Below are positions 41,731-50,902 of a stretch of 64,000 nucleotides of DNA, piece after piece. The notes under the pieces were generated by a model. The model made no database searches. It was not told the DNA's origin and saw only the letters and a program-made list of their open reading frames with translations. The position numbers and the translations under genes were made by a program. The stretch is from Amycolatopsis cihanbeyliensis (GTDB lineage: Bacteria; Actinomycetota; Actinomycetes; Mycobacteriales; Pseudonocardiaceae). The stretch's first letter is position 1. Each line of letters begins with the position of its first letter. The stretch is from assembly GCF_006715045.1 (NCBI RefSeq), contig NZ_VFML01000001.1, positions 3,936,501 through 4,000,500 on the forward strand. The letters are read 5' to 3'.

Positions 41731-44052
41731 ATGGGGCACGCCTTGGACAGAGGATCCGCTTCGCGACCTGAGCGTGAAGCGCAGCCTTCGCAACCCGAGC
41801 GCGCCGATCGCCCCCCGGACGCGGGACCGCAGCGCCCCGATCACCGGCAGCAGCCGCCGCAGGCGCAGCGCCCTGACCGCAGGCCACCGCCACCGCAGCA
41901 GGAGCCCCGCCGGTCCGGCCAGGCACCGCCGCCCCGCCGGCAGGCCCCCGACCCGCGGGAGAACGGCCGGCCGCAACGCCGGTCCGGCCAGCTACCCGCG
42001 CAGCCACCACAGCAACCTCCCCCACAGCAGCCACCACAGCAGCAGCCACCACAGCAGCAGCCACCGCAGCGGCAGCCGCCACCACCGCAGCGGCCGCGGC
42101 CTGCCCAGGGCCCGCCGCGCCGCCAGCCGCCACCCGGCCAGCCGCCGCAGGGCCAGCCACCGCAGGGGAGGCGTCCTCCGCCGCCGGTCCGCCCCTGGCA
42201 GCAGGGGCAGCAGCAGGGGCAGCAGGGCCGCCCGGTGGAGCCGGACGCGACCCAGTTCATCCGGCCGGAGCACGGGGTGCCGCCAGGGGCCCGCTGGCCC
42301 AGCGCCGACCCGGACATCATGCGGCCCTACGACGAGTTCGCCACCAGGATGCTGCCGCGCATCCTGGACGCGCCGCGCCCGTCCGAGCCGATCGGCGACC
42401 GGCTGCCCGCGGTCGGGCTGGAGCCGGAGCGCAAGCCGCGCCCGGAGCCCGCGGAGAGCAAGAAGGCGCCGTCGGTGGTCAAGGCCAGCGGCCGGATGGC
42501 GATCGCCACGCTGACCAGCCGGATCACCGGTTTCGCCTGGAAAGTACTGCTGGCCGCGGTGGCCGGGCTGAGCGCGGTCTACGACTCGTTCACGGTGGCC
42601 AACACGCTACCGCTGATCATCAACGAACTGCTCCTCGGCGGGGTGCTGACCAGCGTGGTGGTGCCGCTGCTGGTGCGCTCGCAGGACGACGAGGACGGCG
42701 GCGAGGCCTACACCCAGCGGATGCTCACCATGGCGATCACCGTGCTGCTGGCAGGCACGGTGCTGTCCACGCTGGGCGCGCCGCTGGTCACCTCGCTGCT
42801 GATCGACGACAGCGGGGAAGCCAACCGCGACCTGGCCACCGCCTTCGCCTACCTGCTGCTGCCCGGCCTGCTGTGTTACGGCCTGTTCGCGGTGCTGTCC
42901 GCGGTGCTGAACGCCAAGCAGATCTTCGGGCCCGCCCAGTGGGCGCCGGTGATCAACAATCTGGTCATCATCCTGACCATCGGGCTGTACGCGCTGGTGC
43001 CGGGCGATCCGACGTTGAACCCGCTGGCGATGAGCGACCCGAAGCTGCTGGTGCTCGGTATCGGGGTGTTCACCGCGATGACGATGCAGGCGCTGTTCCT
43101 CATTCCGGCGCTGCGCCGCTCCGGGTTCCGGTTCAAGTGGCGCTGGGGCCTGGACGAGCGGCTGAAGGAGTTCGGCGGGCTGGCCGCGTGGATCTTCGGC
43201 TACGTCGCGGTGAGCCAGGTCGGCGTCATCATCAACACCCGGGTGCTGACCAGCGGCGACGAGGGCGGGGTCGCCACCTACTCGAATGCCTGGCTGCTGT
43301 TCCAGCTGCCCTATGGGGTGATCGGGGTGTCCTTGCTCACCGCGATCATGCCCCGGATGAGCCGGGCGGCCGCGGACGGGGACAACCGGCGACTGATCGG
43401 CGACCTGTCCTATGCCTCCCGGCTCAGCACCCTCACCCTGCTGCCGATCTCGGCCGTGATGGTGGTGGCGGGCACCTCGATCGGGGTCGCCCTGTTCAGT
43501 TTCGGCAAGGGCACGCTGGAGGACTCCGAGCGGCTGGGCCAGGCGCTGGCCGTTTCCGCCTTCGGCCTGTTGCCGTACGCGCTGGTGATGCTGCAGATGC
43601 GGGTCTTCTATGCGATGAAGGACTCGCGCACCCCGACGCTGATCATGGCGGTGATGACCGCGGTGAAGATCCCGCTGCTGTACCTGGCGGGGGGTGTCCT
43701 CAGCCCGGCCGACGTGGTGCTCGGCGTGATGATGGTGAACTCGCTGGTCTTCGTGGTCGGCGCGATCATGGGGCAGGTCTGGTTGTGGGTGCAGCTGGGC
43801 AACCTGCGCAGCAAGCGGGTGCTCGGGGTGATCCTGTTCACCGTGGTGGCCTGTGGGCTGGGCGTGCTGGCGGCCTGGCTGGTCGGCCTGCTGGTGCCGG
43901 ACGCGCTCGGCGCCACCCTGCAGGCCTGGGTGAAGCTGGTCCTGCAGGGCGTGGTCGGCCTCGGGGTCGCGTTCGGGGTACTGGTGGCGTTGAAGATCGA
44001 CGAGCTGAACCCGATCACCAGGAGGGTCACCCGGATGGCCAAGCGGGCTTAG
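41731..44052 (+). CDS. murJ: Lipid II flippase MurJ (MviN) with long Pro/Gln-rich N-terminus
   Basis: A 773-aa protein. Residues ~1-240 are disordered, Pro/Gln/Arg-rich (PPQQPPQQQPPQQQPPQRQ-like runs). A ~14-helix MOP-family transporter follows, beginning ASGRMAIATLTSRITGFAWK. MurJ flips the peptidoglycan precursor lipid II across the membrane. Unlike mycobacterial MviN, the protein ends after the last helix (RVTRMAKRA); the pseudokinase is a separate downstream gene. The N-terminal DNA is a purine-biased CAG/CCA-rich repeat tract (about 42000-42230). Confidence 0.92.
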   Translation: MGHALDRGSASRPEREAQPSQPERADRPPDAGPQRPDHRQQPPQAQRPDRRPPPPQQEPRRSGQAPPPRRQAPDPRENGRPQRRSGQLPAQPPQQPPPQQPPQQQPPQQQPPQRQPPPPQRPRPAQGPPRRQPPPGQPPQGQPPQGRRPPPPVRPWQQGQQQGQQGRPVEPDATQFIRPEHGVPPGARWPSADPDIMRPYDEFATRMLPRILDAPRPSEPIGDRLPAVGLEPERKPRPEPAESKKAPSVVKASGRMAIATLTSRITGFAWKVLLAAVAGLSAVYDSFTVANTLPLIINELLLGGVLTSVVVPLLVRSQDDEDGGEAYTQRMLTMAITVLLAGTVLSTLGAPLVTSLLIDDSGEANRDLATAFAYLLLPGLLCYGLFAVLSAVLNAKQIFGPAQWAPVINNLVIILTIGLYALVPGDPTLNPLAMSDPKLLVLGIGVFTAMTMQALFLIPALRRSGFRFKWRWGLDERLKEFGGLAAWIFGYVAVSQVGVIINTRVLTSGDEGGVATYSNAWLLFQLPYGVIGVSLLTAIMPRMSRAAADGDNRRLIGDLSYASRLSTLTLLPISAVMVVAGTSIGVALFSFGKGTLEDSERLGQALAVSAFGLLPYALVMLQMRVFYAMKDSRTPTLIMAVMTAVKIPLLYLAGGVLSPADVVLGVMMVNSLVFVVGAIMGQVWLWVQLGNLRSKRVLGVILFTVVACGLGVLAAWLVGLLVPDALGATLQAWVKLVLQGVVGLGVAFGVLVALKIDELNPITRRVTRMAKRA

Positions 44053-44124
44053 GTATCGGGTCGCTGCTACACGGGTACCCGGTTCGTTCACGTACCCTCG
44101 GTTGGAGATAAGCGGGAGAGTGCG

Positions 44125-45708
44125 GTGAACACGAGACGGAGCGAGCAAGGGGACAGGACCCGGGTGAACATTCGCACCAGGGGCGGCTCGCTGGCGCCCG
44201 GGGGAGTTGTCGGCGACGGTCGGTATCGGCTACTCGCCCAGTTCGGCATCGACGAGCGCGCCGGCGCGCACCTGTGGCGGGCGCGGGACGGCCAGCTACG
44301 CCGGGACGTGGCGCTGACCATGCTGGTCGGCGACCCGGCCGACGGCGAGGCCGCCAGGGCCGCACGGCGCACCCTGGACCGCGCGGCGCATGCGGCGAAG
44401 TTCAGCCACGGCGGGGTGGCCAGGGTGCTGGACGTGTTGAGTCTCGGCAACGGCATCACCTCCAGCGAGGGGCTGCTGGGCATCGTGGTGGCCGAGTGGA
44501 CCAAGGGCAGCGATCTGTTCGACCTGGTCGCCGAGCGGCCGGTGGCGCCAGGCACCGCGGCCAGAATGGTGCAGGCGTTGGCCGAGGCCGTGGACAGCGC
44601 GCACCACTCCGGGCTGGTGCTCGGCCTGGACCATCCGCAACGGCTGCGGCTCACCCCGGACGGCAGGCTGCGGCTGGCCTTCCCCGGCCCGCTGCCGGAC
44701 GCCACCCTGCGCGACGACGTCAAGGCACTGGGTGCGGTGCTGTACCTGCTGCTCACCGGCCGGTGGGCGTTGCCGGGCGGCCCGCCGGCCATCCCGGCCG
44801 CCCCGCATTCCCCGAACGGCAGGCTGGTGCCTGCCAGGTCGCTGCAACCGACCGTGCCCGCCGCGCTGTCCGCGCTGGCGGGGCGCACCATCGAGGATGG
44901 TGGCCAGGGGGCCATCCGCACCAGCTCGGCGATCCTGCGGGTGCTGGAGCAGGCCGCGGAGGAAGAGGAACGCACCCAGCTCATCAAGCAGGTCGGGGAC
45001 GAGAGCGTCGACGAGGACGGCGGGGTGTGGACCACGAAGAAGCCGGTGAAGGACGCCTCGCGGCGGCGCAAGCTGGCGCTCGGGGTGAGCGTGCTCGCGG
45101 TCGCCGCGGTGGGCATCCTGGCCTGGCTGGGCATGATGGCGATCGACTTCTTCCAGGACGACCCGGCCTCCGGGCCACCGGTGAACGTGGCCGACGAGCC
45201 GACCACCCAGCAGGCCGAGCCGCCCGGGGATCAGCGATCGCCGGAGACCCAGCCGCCCGCGCTGGGTGAGCCGGTACAACCGGCCTCGGTGCAGGTGTAC
45301 AACCCGGAGGGCACCGGCGACCACGTCGCGCGGGCGGAGAACGCCATCGACGGTGATCCGACCACGATCTGGCGCACCGACCAGTACCAGCAGCAACTGC
45401 CCGCGCTGAAGTCCGGGGTCGGCCTGATCGCGCGGTTCGACCAGCCGATCGACCTGAAGCAGGTGAAGATCGCCGCGGACAGCCCCGGCACGGCCGTGGA
45501 GGTGCGGGTCGCCGAGGAGTCCGAACCGTCCCTTGAGGCGACCAGGGTGGTGTCCAGTACCGAGCTGACCGAGGTGCAGACCGAGATCGACCTGCCGAGC
45601 CCGGAGCAGGCGGAGTACGTGATCCTCTGGATCACCAGGCTGTCCGAGGACGGCGCGGACCACGTCTCGGAGATCGGCGAGTTGACGTTCGTGCCTACGC
45701 AATCGTGA
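44125..45708 (+). CDS. MurJ-associated pseudokinase with extracytoplasmic domain
   Basis: A 527-aa protein. Residues ~25-290 have a Ser/Thr kinase fold (GRYRLLAQFGIDERAGAHLW), but the Lys of the VAIK strand is replaced (DVALTMLVGD), the HRD motif is absent (LVLGLDHPQRLRL) and there is no DFG. It is thus a pseudokinase, like the C-terminal part of mycobacterial MviN that binds FhaA when phosphorylated. A membrane helix (LALGVSVLAVAAVGILAWLG) leads to a discoidin-like outer domain (ENAIDGDPTTIWRTDQYQ). GTG 44125 was chosen. It lies 72 bases after murJ and is probably co-transcribed. Confidence 0.87.
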   Translation: MNTRRSEQGDRTRVNIRTRGGSLAPGGVVGDGRYRLLAQFGIDERAGAHLWRARDGQLRRDVALTMLVGDPADGEAARAARRTLDRAAHAAKFSHGGVARVLDVLSLGNGITSSEGLLGIVVAEWTKGSDLFDLVAERPVAPGTAARMVQALAEAVDSAHHSGLVLGLDHPQRLRLTPDGRLRLAFPGPLPDATLRDDVKALGAVLYLLLTGRWALPGGPPAIPAAPHSPNGRLVPARSLQPTVPAALSALAGRTIEDGGQGAIRTSSAILRVLEQAAEEEERTQLIKQVGDESVDEDGGVWTTKKPVKDASRRRKLALGVSVLAVAAVGILAWLGMMAIDFFQDDPASGPPVNVADEPTTQQAEPPGDQRSPETQPPALGEPVQPASVQVYNPEGTGDHVARAENAIDGDPTTIWRTDQYQQQLPALKSGVGLIARFDQPIDLKQVKIAADSPGTAVEVRVAEESEPSLEATRVVSSTELTEVQTEIDLPSPEQAEYVILWITRLSEDGADHVSEIGELTFVPTQS

Positions 45709-45735
45709 TGTTTCGGGGTTAGTAGGCTCTTCTGG

Positions 45736-46395
45736 GTGACCGCAGCCGCACCATCGGACGCCGATCTCATCGCGGCACACGCCGCTGGAGACCCCCACGC
45801 GTTCACCGAACTGGTCCGCCGACATCGTGACCGCATGTGGGCAGTAGCCTTACGCACCGTGCGCGACCCGGAGGAAGCCGCCGACGCGCTACAGGACGCC
45901 TTTATCTCCGCGTTCCGCGCGGCGAGCAAGTTCCGCGCGGAGTCGCAGGTCACCACCTGGCTCCACCGGATCGTGGTGAACGCCTGCCTGGATCGGGTAC
46001 GGCGGCGGCAGGCACGGCCCACCGTGCCGTTGCCGGAGACCGGGCAGCATGAACCCGCCGTGCCGAGGGACGCGCTGGCCGAACGGGAGACCACGCTGGT
46101 GGTCCGCAAGGCGCTCGACGAGTTGCCTGAGGACCAGCGTGGCCCGATCGTGCTGGTCGATGTCGAGGGATATTCGGTCGCGGAGACGGCGACCATGCTC
46201 GGCATCGCCGAAGGCACGGTGAAGAGCAGATGTGCCCGGGGTCGCGCAAAGCTCGCCAAGGTTCTCGGGCATCTGCGGAACCCGGACACCGAAGACGCCG
46301 TCCCAACTCACGAAAGCAAACGCCAAGAGCCATCGGGGCGTACGACGCAGGCCACGCCGCACGCGGGCGGGCAACGTGACGGGGAGGGACGATGA
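45736..46395 (+). CDS. sigM: ECF sigma factor, SigM-type
   Basis: A 219-aa sigma factor. Region 2 (ALRTVRDPEEAADALQDAFI ... WLHRIVVNACLDRVRRR) and region 4 (LPEDQRGPIVLVDVEGYSVA then GTVKSRCARGRAKL) are complete. Its position between murJ/pseudokinase and an anti-sigma gene plus trxB matches mycobacterial sigM. It probably responds to envelope or redox stress. GTG 45736 was chosen. The anti-sigma start overlaps its stop (ATGA). Confidence 0.9.
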   Translation: MTAAAPSDADLIAAHAAGDPHAFTELVRRHRDRMWAVALRTVRDPEEAADALQDAFISAFRAASKFRAESQVTTWLHRIVVNACLDRVRRRQARPTVPLPETGQHEPAVPRDALAERETTLVVRKALDELPEDQRGPIVLVDVEGYSVAETATMLGIAEGTVKSRCARGRAKLAKVLGHLRNPDTEDAVPTHESKRQEPSGRTTQATPHAGGQRDGEGR

Positions 46396-47195
46396 CAGAC
46401 GAGCAGCGGGGGACCGGCGAAGCCGTCGGTCCGCCTTGGTCTGTCGATGTACTCGCTGACCTCCACGCCGGGGTGCTGGACGAGGGACAGGCCGCGCGGC
46501 TGTGGCCGCGGGTCAATGCCGACCCCGAGGCACGGGCGATCATCGAGTCGCTGGAAGCGACCACGACCGACCTTTCCGAGCTGAACGCGGCGCCGATCGA
46601 ACCCATGCCGGCCGAGGTGGCGGCGCGGATCGACGCCGCGCTGGCCGAGGAGGTTCGGCAGCGCGGAACCACCGGTACCGACTCCGGTTCGGGATCGGAT
46701 ACCGCGCGGGCGGAACCCGGGGTGGCCCCGGTGGTGAGCATCGACGCCGCACGCCGGCGCCGCAACCGCATGCTCGGCTGGGGCGGCGGGGTGCTGACGG
46801 CCGCCGCCGCGGCGGTGGCCGCGCTGGCCATCGTGCTGCCGGGGGACAACCAGACCCCGGGCAGCCCGGACACCGGTGCCGATCCGGGGCAGCCGCCGGT
46901 GGCGTTGCAGGGGGACGCCCTCGGTGCGGCGATCGGCGAGGTGGAAGGGGTCCGCGACTTCGGCGCTTTCGGCGGCGAGCAGGAGCTGGACGCGTGCCTC
47001 GCGGCCAACGGCATCGACCCGGACCGCAAGGCCGAGGGCATCCGGCCGGCGACCATCGACGGCAGGGAGGCGGTGATCGTGCTGTACACCACCGGTGAGC
47101 TGGCCCAGTTCCGGCTGGTCGCCGTGCCGCCGACCTGCGGACCGGGGAATCCGGAACTGCTGGTCGACGAGATCATCGGCGGCACCGGCGGCTGA
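46392..47195 (+). CDS. Anti-sigma factor for the SigM-type sigma
   Basis: A 267-aa single-pass membrane protein. The cytoplasmic N-terminal ~130 residues (DVLADLHAGVLDEGQAARLW) have the helical layout of anti-sigma domains, without the HxxxCxxC zinc motif. A helix (GGGVLTAAAAAVAALAIVLP) leads to an outer domain with one pair of Cys (LDACLAANG, PPTCGPG). The ATGA overlap with sigM gives coupled, balanced synthesis. Equivalent to Rv3912 in mycobacteria. Confidence 0.82.
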   Translation: MTDEQRGTGEAVGPPWSVDVLADLHAGVLDEGQAARLWPRVNADPEARAIIESLEATTTDLSELNAAPIEPMPAEVAARIDAALAEEVRQRGTTGTDSGSGSDTARAEPGVAPVVSIDAARRRRNRMLGWGGGVLTAAAAAVAALAIVLPGDNQTPGSPDTGADPGQPPVALQGDALGAAIGEVEGVRDFGAFGGEQELDACLAANGIDPDRKAEGIRPATIDGREAVIVLYTTGELAQFRLVAVPPTCGPGNPELLVDEIIGGTGG

Positions 47196-47225
47196 GCTTG
47201 CCCGTGAGCGGCCCGCGTCACCTCG

Positions 47226-47252
47226 GGAACATGCGCACCTACGATCGTGTTG
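47226..47252 (+). promoter_or_regulatory. SigR-like ECF promoter candidate for trxB-trxA
   Basis: GGAAC (47226-47230), an 18-base spacer and GTTG (47249-47252) match the SigR consensus GGAAT-N18-GTT with one mismatch, 38 bases before the trxB start. Thioredoxin operons are classical targets of redox-sensing ECF sigma factors in actinobacteria. Confidence 0.6.
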
Positions 47253-47289
47253 AGCCTGACGTGCAGGTCGAGACGAGCGGAGGTCACGG

Positions 47290-48288
47290 GTGGCACAGGA
47301 CGTACGGAACCTGATCGTCGTGGGATCGGGTCCCGCGGGATACACCGCGGCCGTGTACGCGGCGCGCGCGCAGCTGGAACCCCTGGTGTTCGAGGGTTCG
47401 CAGTTCGGCGGGGCGCTGATGACCACGACCGAGGTGGAGAACTACCCGGGCTTCCGGGAAGGCATTCAGGGGCCCGAACTGATGGAGCAGATGCGTGCCC
47501 AGGCCGAGCACTTCGGGGCCGAGTTGCGCGCGGAGGATGTCGAGGAGCTCGAGCTCACCGGCGAGATCAAGTATGTGACGGTGAACGGCACCCGGTACGC
47601 CGCTCGCGCCGTGGTGCTGGCGATGGGTGCGGCGGCAAGGTACCTGTACGTGCCCGGGGAGCAGGAGCTGCTCGGCCGCGGGGTGTCCTCCTGCGCGACC
47701 TGTGACGGGTTCTTCTTCCGGGACAAGGACATCGCGATCGTCGGTGGAGGCGACTCGGCGATGGAGGAGGCCACCTTCCTCACCAAGTTCGCGCGCACGG
47801 TGACGGTCGTGCACCGGCGCGAGGAGTTCCGCGCCTCGAAGATCATGCTGGAAAGGGCGCGAGCGAACGAGAAGATTCGGTGGCAGCTGAACTCGCAGGT
47901 CACCGAGGTGCTCGGGGACGGAAGCGTGTCCGGGTTGAGGCTCAGGGACACGGTGACCGGCGAGGAGTCGGAGCTGGCGGTCTCGGGCTTCTTCGTGGCG
48001 ATCGGGCACGATCCGCGCAGCGAGCTGGTGCGCGGCCAGGTCGATCTGGACGACGAGGGGTACGTGCTGGCCAAGGGACGCAGCTCGTACACCAACCTGG
48101 ACGGGGTGTTCGCCGCGGGTGACCTGGTGGACCACACCTACCGGCAGGCGATCACCGCGGCGGGGTCCGGTTGCACGGCGGCCATCGACGCCGAGCGGTG
48201 GCTGGCCGAGCACGAGGTCGCCGAGGAAGCCCAGGAAGCACCCGAGCTGGTCGGTGGCGGTTACGCCGCGTCGGCGCCGGTGAACTGA
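47290..48288 (+). CDS. trxB: Thioredoxin reductase
   Basis: A 332-aa FAD/NADPH enzyme that reduces thioredoxin. The FAD-binding [16 protein letters not shown], the redox pair Cys135/Cys138 (SCATCDG), the NADP-binding [13 protein letters not shown] and the second FAD site [16 protein letters not shown] are all present. The C-terminal tail is a little longer than average. GTG 47290 follows GGAGG. trxA follows 38 bases later. Confidence 0.97.
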   Translation: MAQDVRNLIVVGSGPAGYTAAVYAARAQLEPLVFEGSQFGGALMTTTEVENYPGFREGIQGPELMEQMRAQAEHFGAELRAEDVEELELTGEIKYVTVNGTRYAARAVVLAMGAAARYLYVPGEQELLGRGVSSCATCDGFFFRDKDIAIVGGGDSAMEEATFLTKFARTVTVVHRREEFRASKIMLERARANEKIRWQLNSQVTEVLGDGSVSGLRLRDTVTGEESELAVSGFFVAIGHDPRSELVRGQVDLDDEGYVLAKGRSSYTNLDGVFAAGDLVDHTYRQAITAAGSGCTAAIDAERWLAEHEVAEEAQEAPELVGGGYAASAPVN

Positions 48289-48326
48289 TCACGCCGGCCG
48301 CGGCCGGTAACCACTAAGGAGAGAAC

Positions 48327-48653
48327 ATGAGCGACACCGTTGCGGTGACGGACTCGAGCTTCGGCGAGGACGTGCTGTCCAGCGAGACGCCGGTGCTGGT
48401 CGACTTCTGGGCCACCTGGTGCGGCCCGTGCAAGATGGTCGCGCCGGTGCTGGAGGAGATCGCCAGCGACCACAAGGACAAGTTGAAGATCGCCAAGCTG
48501 GATGTTGACCAGAACCCGGAGACCGCCAGGGAGTACCAGGTCATGTCGATCCCGACACTGATCCTGTTCCAGGGTGGCAAGCCGGTGAAGCAGATCGTCG
48601 GTGCGAAGCCGAAGGCCGCCCTGCTCTCGGAGCTGTCCGGCGTCATCGGCTGA
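48327..48653 (+). CDS. trxA: Thioredoxin
   Basis: A 108-aa thioredoxin with the active site WCGPCK (Cys32, Cys35), the cis-Pro loop SIPTLILF and normal length. AAGGAGAG lies just upstream of ATG 48327. It is reduced by the adjacent trxB product. Reverse-oriented dispersed repeat copy 3 and then a strong terminator follow. Confidence 0.98.
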   Translation: MSDTVAVTDSSFGEDVLSSETPVLVDFWATWCGPCKMVAPVLEEIASDHKDKLKIAKLDVDQNPETAREYQVMSIPTLILFQGGKPVKQIVGAKPKAALLSELSGVIG

Positions 48654-48667
48654 GGGCCAGAGACATG

Positions 48668-48839
48668 TCGGTGCTGGTCCGGAACGCGCGACACGATCGG
48701 CTCGACGGGGTTCGGACTCCGGTCACGACTGTCACTGCCGAAGGCTGTGCGCCCCGCCTCGCCGCTCGTGGGCTCCGCCGAGCGCGCGTTCCTTGTGGTT
48801 GGCACGGGCGGTTCTAGCGGTTCTCGACGACTCTGTCAC
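48668..48839 (-). repeat. Dispersed intergenic element, copy 3 (reverse)
   Basis: A reverse-complement match to copies 1 and 4, from the GCACCGAC end (48668) to CTGTCAC (48833-48839), the complement of the GTGACAG end. The core reads GCCTCGCCGCTCGTGGGCTC. The start codon of copies 1 and 4 is CAC here and GGAGG is altered, so no gene is initiated. It lies between trxA and its terminator. Confidence 0.75.
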
Positions 48840-48853
48840 AGTGAGACAACGAC

Positions 48854-48896
48854 AACCCGGGGCCCGCGCGTCCATCGGACGTGCGCCCGGGTTTTT
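48854..48896 (+). terminator. Intrinsic terminator after trxA
   Basis: AACCCGGG (48854-48861) pairs with CCCGGGTT (48886-48893), and the inner arms extend the stem to about 17 bp around CGCGCGTCC/GGACGTGCG. A TTTTT tract follows (48892-48896). The 448-base gap between trxA and cwlM holds repeat copy 3, this terminator and the cwlM promoter region. Confidence 0.88.
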
Positions 48897-49101
48897 CGTT
48901 GTGCATCCGTTGTCGCCCGATGCGATGCTTCGGTTACTGCAGGTGCACGAGCCATGCGGGCGTGACGTGCGGTGACGCACCGACCGGCCCTGCGCGCTTA
49001 CCGAGCGTTCGCAGGGCACAATAGAGACCCCCGGGTTGGTTCCGGAGAAAGCTGACAAGCATCGAGCGCACCAGCGGTGCACAAGGAAGAGCGAGGAGTG
49101 C

Positions 49102-50247
49102 ATGCGGGTACTCCGCCGCGGCGACGCCGGTCCGGACGTCGCCGAGATCAGGTCCATGCTCGCCGCACTGGATCTGCTCCCATCGGCACAGGGTTCCAAC
49201 GGTCATGGCGCTTTCGACCTCGCGGTGGAACAGGCCGTGCGGGCCTTCCAGCAGCGGCGTGGCCTGCTCACCGATGGGGTCGTCGGGCCCGCCACCTACC
49301 GGGCCCTGCGGGGTGCCAACTATCACCTCGGCAGCAGGCCGCTGGCGTACCTGATCTCCACTCCGGTGCACGGCGACGACGTGTTCGCGCTGCAGGACCG
49401 GCTCACCGAACTGGGGTACGACGCGGGCAGGCCGGACGGGGTGTTCGGCCCGCAGACCGAGTGGGGCCTGCGTAACTTCCAGCACGACTACGGCCTGCTG
49501 GTGGACGGCATCTGCGGCGCGGCCGTGGTGCGCGCGCTGCGGCAGCTGTCCCCGCGGGCACGCGGCGGCAGGCCGGTGTTCCTGCGCGAACAGGAGCAGG
49601 TGCGCCGGGCCGGGCCGCGGCTGAGCGGCAAGCGGATCGTGCTCGACCCCGGGCACGGCGGCCCCGACACCGGGGTGGACATGCACGGCCTGCGCGAGGC
49701 CGACCTGGTGTGGGACCTCGCCCGGCGGCTGGAGGGCCGGATGAAGGCCACCGGGATGGAGGCACTGCTGTCCCGTGGCCCGGCGCAGAGCCCGGCCGAG
49801 GCCGATCGCGCCGCCTTCGCCAACGAGGTGGGCGCCGACCTGTTCCTCTCCCTGCACTGCGACCAGAACTCCGCCCCGGAGGCGCAAGGCGTGGCGAGCT
49901 TCCACTACGGCAACGGCTACGGCTCCACCTCGACGGTCGGTGAGCTGCTGGCCGGCTTCATCCAGCGCGAGCTCGCCGCCCGCACCGGGCTGAAGGACTG
50001 CCGCACCCATCCGAAGACCTGGGAGATACTGCTCAAGACCCGCTGCCCCGCGGTGCGCATCGAGATCGGCTACCTGACCAACCTCGAGGACCGCCGCAGG
50101 CTGGCCGACCCGGCCTTCCGGGATATCGTCGCCGAGGGCATCCTGGTCGCCGTCAAGCGCCTCTACCTGCTCGGCGAGAACGACCAGCCCACCGGAACCT
50201 TCACCTTCGCCGACGTACTCGCCCACGAGCTGGCCAAGGCCGAGTGA
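49102..50247 (+). CDS. cwlM: CwlM: peptidoglycan-binding and amidase_3 domain protein
   Basis: A 381-aa protein. Two PG_binding_1 domains (VLRRGDAGPDVAEIRSMLAA; VFALQDRLTELGYDAG) precede an N-acetylmuramoyl-L-alanine amidase (amidase_3) domain. Its zinc and catalytic residues appear present: His in VLDPGHGGPDTG, Glu in LREADLVWD, His in LSLHCDQN and Glu in IEIGYLTN. There is no signal peptide, as in mycobacterial CwlM, which stays in the cytoplasm and, when phosphorylated, activates MurA. ATG 49102 follows GAGGAG closely; other starts upstream would add unlikely sequence. The position between trxA and parB is conserved. Confidence 0.9.
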   Translation: MRVLRRGDAGPDVAEIRSMLAALDLLPSAQGSNGHGAFDLAVEQAVRAFQQRRGLLTDGVVGPATYRALRGANYHLGSRPLAYLISTPVHGDDVFALQDRLTELGYDAGRPDGVFGPQTEWGLRNFQHDYGLLVDGICGAAVVRALRQLSPRARGGRPVFLREQEQVRRAGPRLSGKRIVLDPGHGGPDTGVDMHGLREADLVWDLARRLEGRMKATGMEALLSRGPAQSPAEADRAAFANEVGADLFLSLHCDQNSAPEAQGVASFHYGNGYGSTSTVGELLAGFIQRELAARTGLKDCRTHPKTWEILLKTRCPAVRIEIGYLTNLEDRRRLADPAFRDIVAEGILVAVKRLYLLGENDQPTGTFTFADVLAHELAKAE

Positions 50248-50348
50248 TGACGCGCCGCCCGTAGTAACCCACCCCCCGCCCTCCCTGGGGGGCGACCCCG
50301 CTGCCAGCGTATCGGGCCGGGCGGGGTGCTGGGGGTAACCGAGACAAA

Positions 50349-50378
50349 TTGTGGACAAGCCTCCGTGGTTGTGGATAA
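50349..50378 (-). promoter_or_regulatory. Pair of strong DnaA boxes
   Basis: TTGTGGACAA (50349-50358) and TTGTGGATAA (50369-50378) are the complements of TTGTCCACAA and TTATCCACAA, both essentially perfect DnaA boxes, 20 bases apart on the same face. They lie in the non-coding gap between cwlM and the marR gene, about 11 kb from dnaA. Confidence 0.65.
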
Positions 50379-50408
50379 CCCCCACGAGGCCTGCCGCGTG
50401 GTGTGGCG

Positions 50409-50870
50409 TCACGCGCCGGCCGCTTCCTCCTCGAGAAGTCGCCGGGCCTGGGCGCGCAGGACCTCGATCGTGCGGGTCAGGTAGTCCGCGATCACCCGCT
50501 GCTCAGCAGGTTCGTAGCCAGCCACCAGGTCGTTCATCGCGGAACCCAGCCCGGCGAAGGCCTCCGCGAAGGCTCGCGAACCGCCCTCGGCCACACTGAT
50601 CACCACCCGCCTGCGGTCGAAGGGGTCGGGCTCCCTGTGCACCAGCCCGGCCCGTTCCAGCCGGTCCACCATCCCGGTCACCGCACCCGGGGTCAGACCG
50701 ATCTCCCTGGCCAGTTCCCCCGCCGAGAGCGAACCCCGCTTGCCGATGTACGCGAGCGCCCGCTGATCCACCGCACGTACCCCCAGCCGCGCCCCCACCG
50801 CCTCGTGGAACGCGACCACCGCCGTGCTCAGCTCCCGACCGAGCTCGACGCCGCTGATCTCCGCACTCAT
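50409..50870 (-). CDS. MarR-family regulator
   Basis: A 153-aa protein. The winged helix reads SAGELAREIGLTPGAVTGMV followed by DRLERAGLVHREPDPFDRRR, the classical MarR recognition helix and wing. It is divergent from a membrane-protein gene at 50936, with a 15-base palindrome between them. It probably represses that gene and itself in response to a small ligand. Confidence 0.92.
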   Translation of the reverse strand: MSAEISGVELGRELSTAVVAFHEAVGARLGVRAVDQRALAYIGKRGSLSAGELAREIGLTPGAVTGMVDRLERAGLVHREPDPFDRRRVVISVAEGGSRAFAEAFAGLGSAMNDLVAGYEPAEQRVIADYLTRTIEVLRAQARRLLEEEAAGA

Positions 50871-50902
50871 CGCTTCACTTTAGCATCGTCAATATTTCTA
50901 TA

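Noticed and set aside
42000..42230. CAG/CCA-rich tract as a CRISPR-like or satellite array
   Set aside because: It is coding low complexity in the murJ N-terminus, without regular spacers or a constant unit.
48754..48805. Short frames starting in repeat copy 3 as a real gene
   Set aside because: They arise from the dispersed element and lack ribosome sites in that orientation.
50265..50340. GC-rich hairpin after cwlM as an intrinsic terminator
   Set aside because: C6/G6 arms exist but there is no T-tract and several alternative pairings; left uncalled.
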